A stretch of DNA of 7,604 nt from an uncultured Lachnospiraceae bacterium (lineage in GTDB: Bacteria; Bacillota_A; Clostridia; Lachnospirales; Lachnospiraceae): positions 1 to 7,604 of the forward strand of contig CAJKKX010000102.1 in the NCBI GenBank assembly GCA_905200565.1. Direction: 5' to 3'. Under the pieces are notes generated by a model, which was not told the DNA's origin, did not search any database, and saw nothing but the letters and a program-made list of their open reading frames with translations. The position numbers and the translations under genes were made by a program. Shown here one piece after another: positions 6,314 through 7,604 of this stretch. The first letter of the stretch is position 1, and each line of letters begins with the position of its first letter.

Positions 6314-7604
6314 TTAATTCTCTGCCTCAACCGGAATAAACGAAAAGCTGGTCACGTCGAAAAGCCCCATATCCGTAAGCTTAATCTCCGGAATAACAGC
6401 CAGTGACATAAAGCAGAGCGTCATCACAGGCTCTACCGTGTTATCAATGCCAAGCTGCGTATAAGCCGCTTCATGAAGCGCCGCCAGCTTTTCTGCAACC
6501 CACTCGCCCGACTGATCGCTCATCAGCCCGGCAATCGGCATTGGCATACGTTCTACAACCTTTCCGTCTTTCACCAGAACGATTCCTCCGCTCTGTTCCT
6601 CCAGATACTTTACTGCGGACTCCATCTCGTCATCATTCACGCCCACCACGATGATATTGTGGGAATCGTGGGAGATGGAGGTGGCCACGGCGCCGGACTT
6701 CAGGCCGTAGCCCTGCAAAAAGCCGATGCCGATGTGGTGGGTGTTTTTATGCCGCTCCACCACGGCCACCTTGACCAGATCCACATCCCTGGACCAGACA
6801 AATTCTCCCTGCTCATCCAGCGCAATCTCTGCCGTGGCTTTCTTCGTCACCACGCCGCCCGGCATAATCTCAATCACATTCACATGATTCCTTTTCAGGT
6901 GCATCCGGAATTTCTCTTTTGAAAAATCTTTCAAATGCACGCTTCCCATCACGCTGGAAATATCATGGCGTGTAACATCCGGCAGATACGTTCCGTTTTC
7001 CGCCGTCAGGACTCCCTTCACCCACACCCGGTCTACATGGAACTTCGTCAAATCATCCAGAAGCACAATGTCCGCGCGGTATCCCGGGGCAATCGCCCCC
7101 CGATCATACAGGCGGAAGCACTCAGCGGCATTCAGCGTCGCCATACGCAGCGCGGTCACTGCATCCAGCCCTTCCTCCACACAAATCTGCAAATGGTTGT
7201 CCAGATGCCCCTCCTGTAAAATCGTTTTCGGCTGGCGGTCATCCGAACAGAGCAGGCATCTTCGGCTGTTTTCCGGCGTAACGCCCTTTAACAGCGTCCG
7301 CAGATCATGGCAGGCGGAACCCTGGCGCAGCAGTACATACATGCCGCAGGCTATGCGCTCCTGCATATCTTCTACCGTGGCGCACTCGTGATCCCCCTGA
7401 ATGCGGGCGGCCGCATAACCGTTCAAAGCCAGCCCGGACAGTCCCGGTGAATGCCCGTCAATCAGCTTGCCTTCTTTTTTCGCCAGCAGCAGCTTGTCCA
7501 ATACCGCATCATCCGCAGAAAGCACGCCTGGGAAATTCATAAACTCGCCAAGTCCAAGAATCTTCTCCCTCTTTATCGGCTCCTCCATCTGCGGCGCTTC
7601 CACC
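6314..7604 (-). CDS. ade: Adenine deaminase, C-terminal part (5' end beyond window)
   Basis: The enzyme (EC 3.5.4.2, amidohydrolase superfamily, cytoplasmic) converts adenine to hypoxanthine and ammonia in purine salvage. About 430 residues are present; the reading frame stays open to the right edge, so the N-terminal part with the usual first metal-binding His pair is missing from view. Counting from the edge, conserved features are DGHSPGLSG (about 49-57), GDHECAT (70-76), and LCSDDRQP (118-125), which holds the Asp expected at the metal centre. A typical bacterial Ade C-terminal domain follows (about residues 230-430), with HHIGIGF and SHDSHNI motifs. Bacterial Ade proteins are usually about 570-600 aa, so roughly a quarter is missing. 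The GTG at 7603 is an internal Val codon, not a start. The downstream permease begins 19 nt after the TAA, so the two are very probably one operon. Its promoter and any purine-responsive leader lie outside the window. Confidence 0.95.
   Translation of the reverse strand, partial: VEAPQMEEPIKREKILGLGEFMNFPGVLSADDAVLDKLLLAKKEGKLIDGHSPGLSGLALNGYAAARIQGDHECATVEDMQERIACGMYVLLRQGSACHDLRTLLKGVTPENSRRCLLCSDDRQPKTILQEGHLDNHLQICVEEGLDAVTALRMATLNAAECFRLYDRGAIAPGYRADIVLLDDLTKFHVDRVWVKGVLTAENGTYLPDVTRHDISSVMGSVHLKDFSKEKFRMHLKRNHVNVIEIMPGGVVTKKATAEIALDEQGEFVWSRDVDLVKVAVVERHKNTHHIGIGFLQGYGLKSGAVATSISHDSHNIIVVGVNDDEMESAVKYLEEQSGGIVLVKDGKVVERMPMPIAGLMSDQSGEWVAEKLAALHEAAYTQLGIDNTVEPVMTLCFMSLAVIPEIKLTDMGLFDVTSFSFIPVEAEN

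Noticed and set aside
6473..6922. 149-aa His-rich plus-strand open frame antisense to ade
   Set aside because: The His runs mirror the Val and Met codons of ade in the opposite strand; it is a shadow of a conserved gene.
7601..7603. GTG at the right edge as the start of adenine deaminase
   Set aside because: The frame is open to the edge and the visible protein begins in the middle of the Ade family; the N-terminal metal-binding region is missing, so this is an internal Val.

Overview
The window looks like a piece of chromosome from a Gram-positive gut bacterium of the class Clostridia, most likely Lachnospiraceae. This is an inference from three things: moderate GC content, strong AGGAGG-type ribosome binding sites, and the architecture of the large secreted protein (Ig-like and FIVAR modules, a BspA-like leucine-rich repeat tail, a very Lys-rich C-terminus). 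All four genes lie on the minus strand, so transcription runs from high to low coordinates.

Right half (7604 to 4686): a purine-salvage operon. The 3' part of an adenine deaminase gene (ade) enters from the right edge. It is followed after 19 nt by a divergent NCS2-type purine/nucleobase permease, and the pair ends in a clear intrinsic terminator at 4686-4718. The permease would bring a nucleobase in, and Ade would convert adenine to hypoxanthine plus ammonia.

Left half (4667 to 53): a separate two-gene transcription unit with its own extended -10 promoter. A small Nudix hydrolase (136 aa) is followed by a 1373-aa secreted multidomain protein whose N-terminal half is a GH110 right-handed beta-helix, the alpha-1,3-galactosidase family that removes terminal alpha-1,3-linked galactose from blood-group-B and related glycans. 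The three Asp residues expected of the GH110 active site are present. The stop codon of the Nudix gene and the start codon of the GH110 gene share the four bases ATGA, so the two are probably translationally coupled. This pairing of a cytoplasmic nucleotide-type hydrolase with an exported glycosidase is the oddest feature of the window.

I see no RNA gene, CRISPR array, insertion sequence, phage gene or defence system. The only intergenic stretch of note is the 147 nt between permease and Nudix gene, which holds the terminator and the promoter. The last 52 nt at the left edge hold no complete feature. I do not see a convincing undescribed system here. The points worth following are the Nudix-GH110 coupling, the GH110 accessory architecture, and the unusual motif content of the permease.
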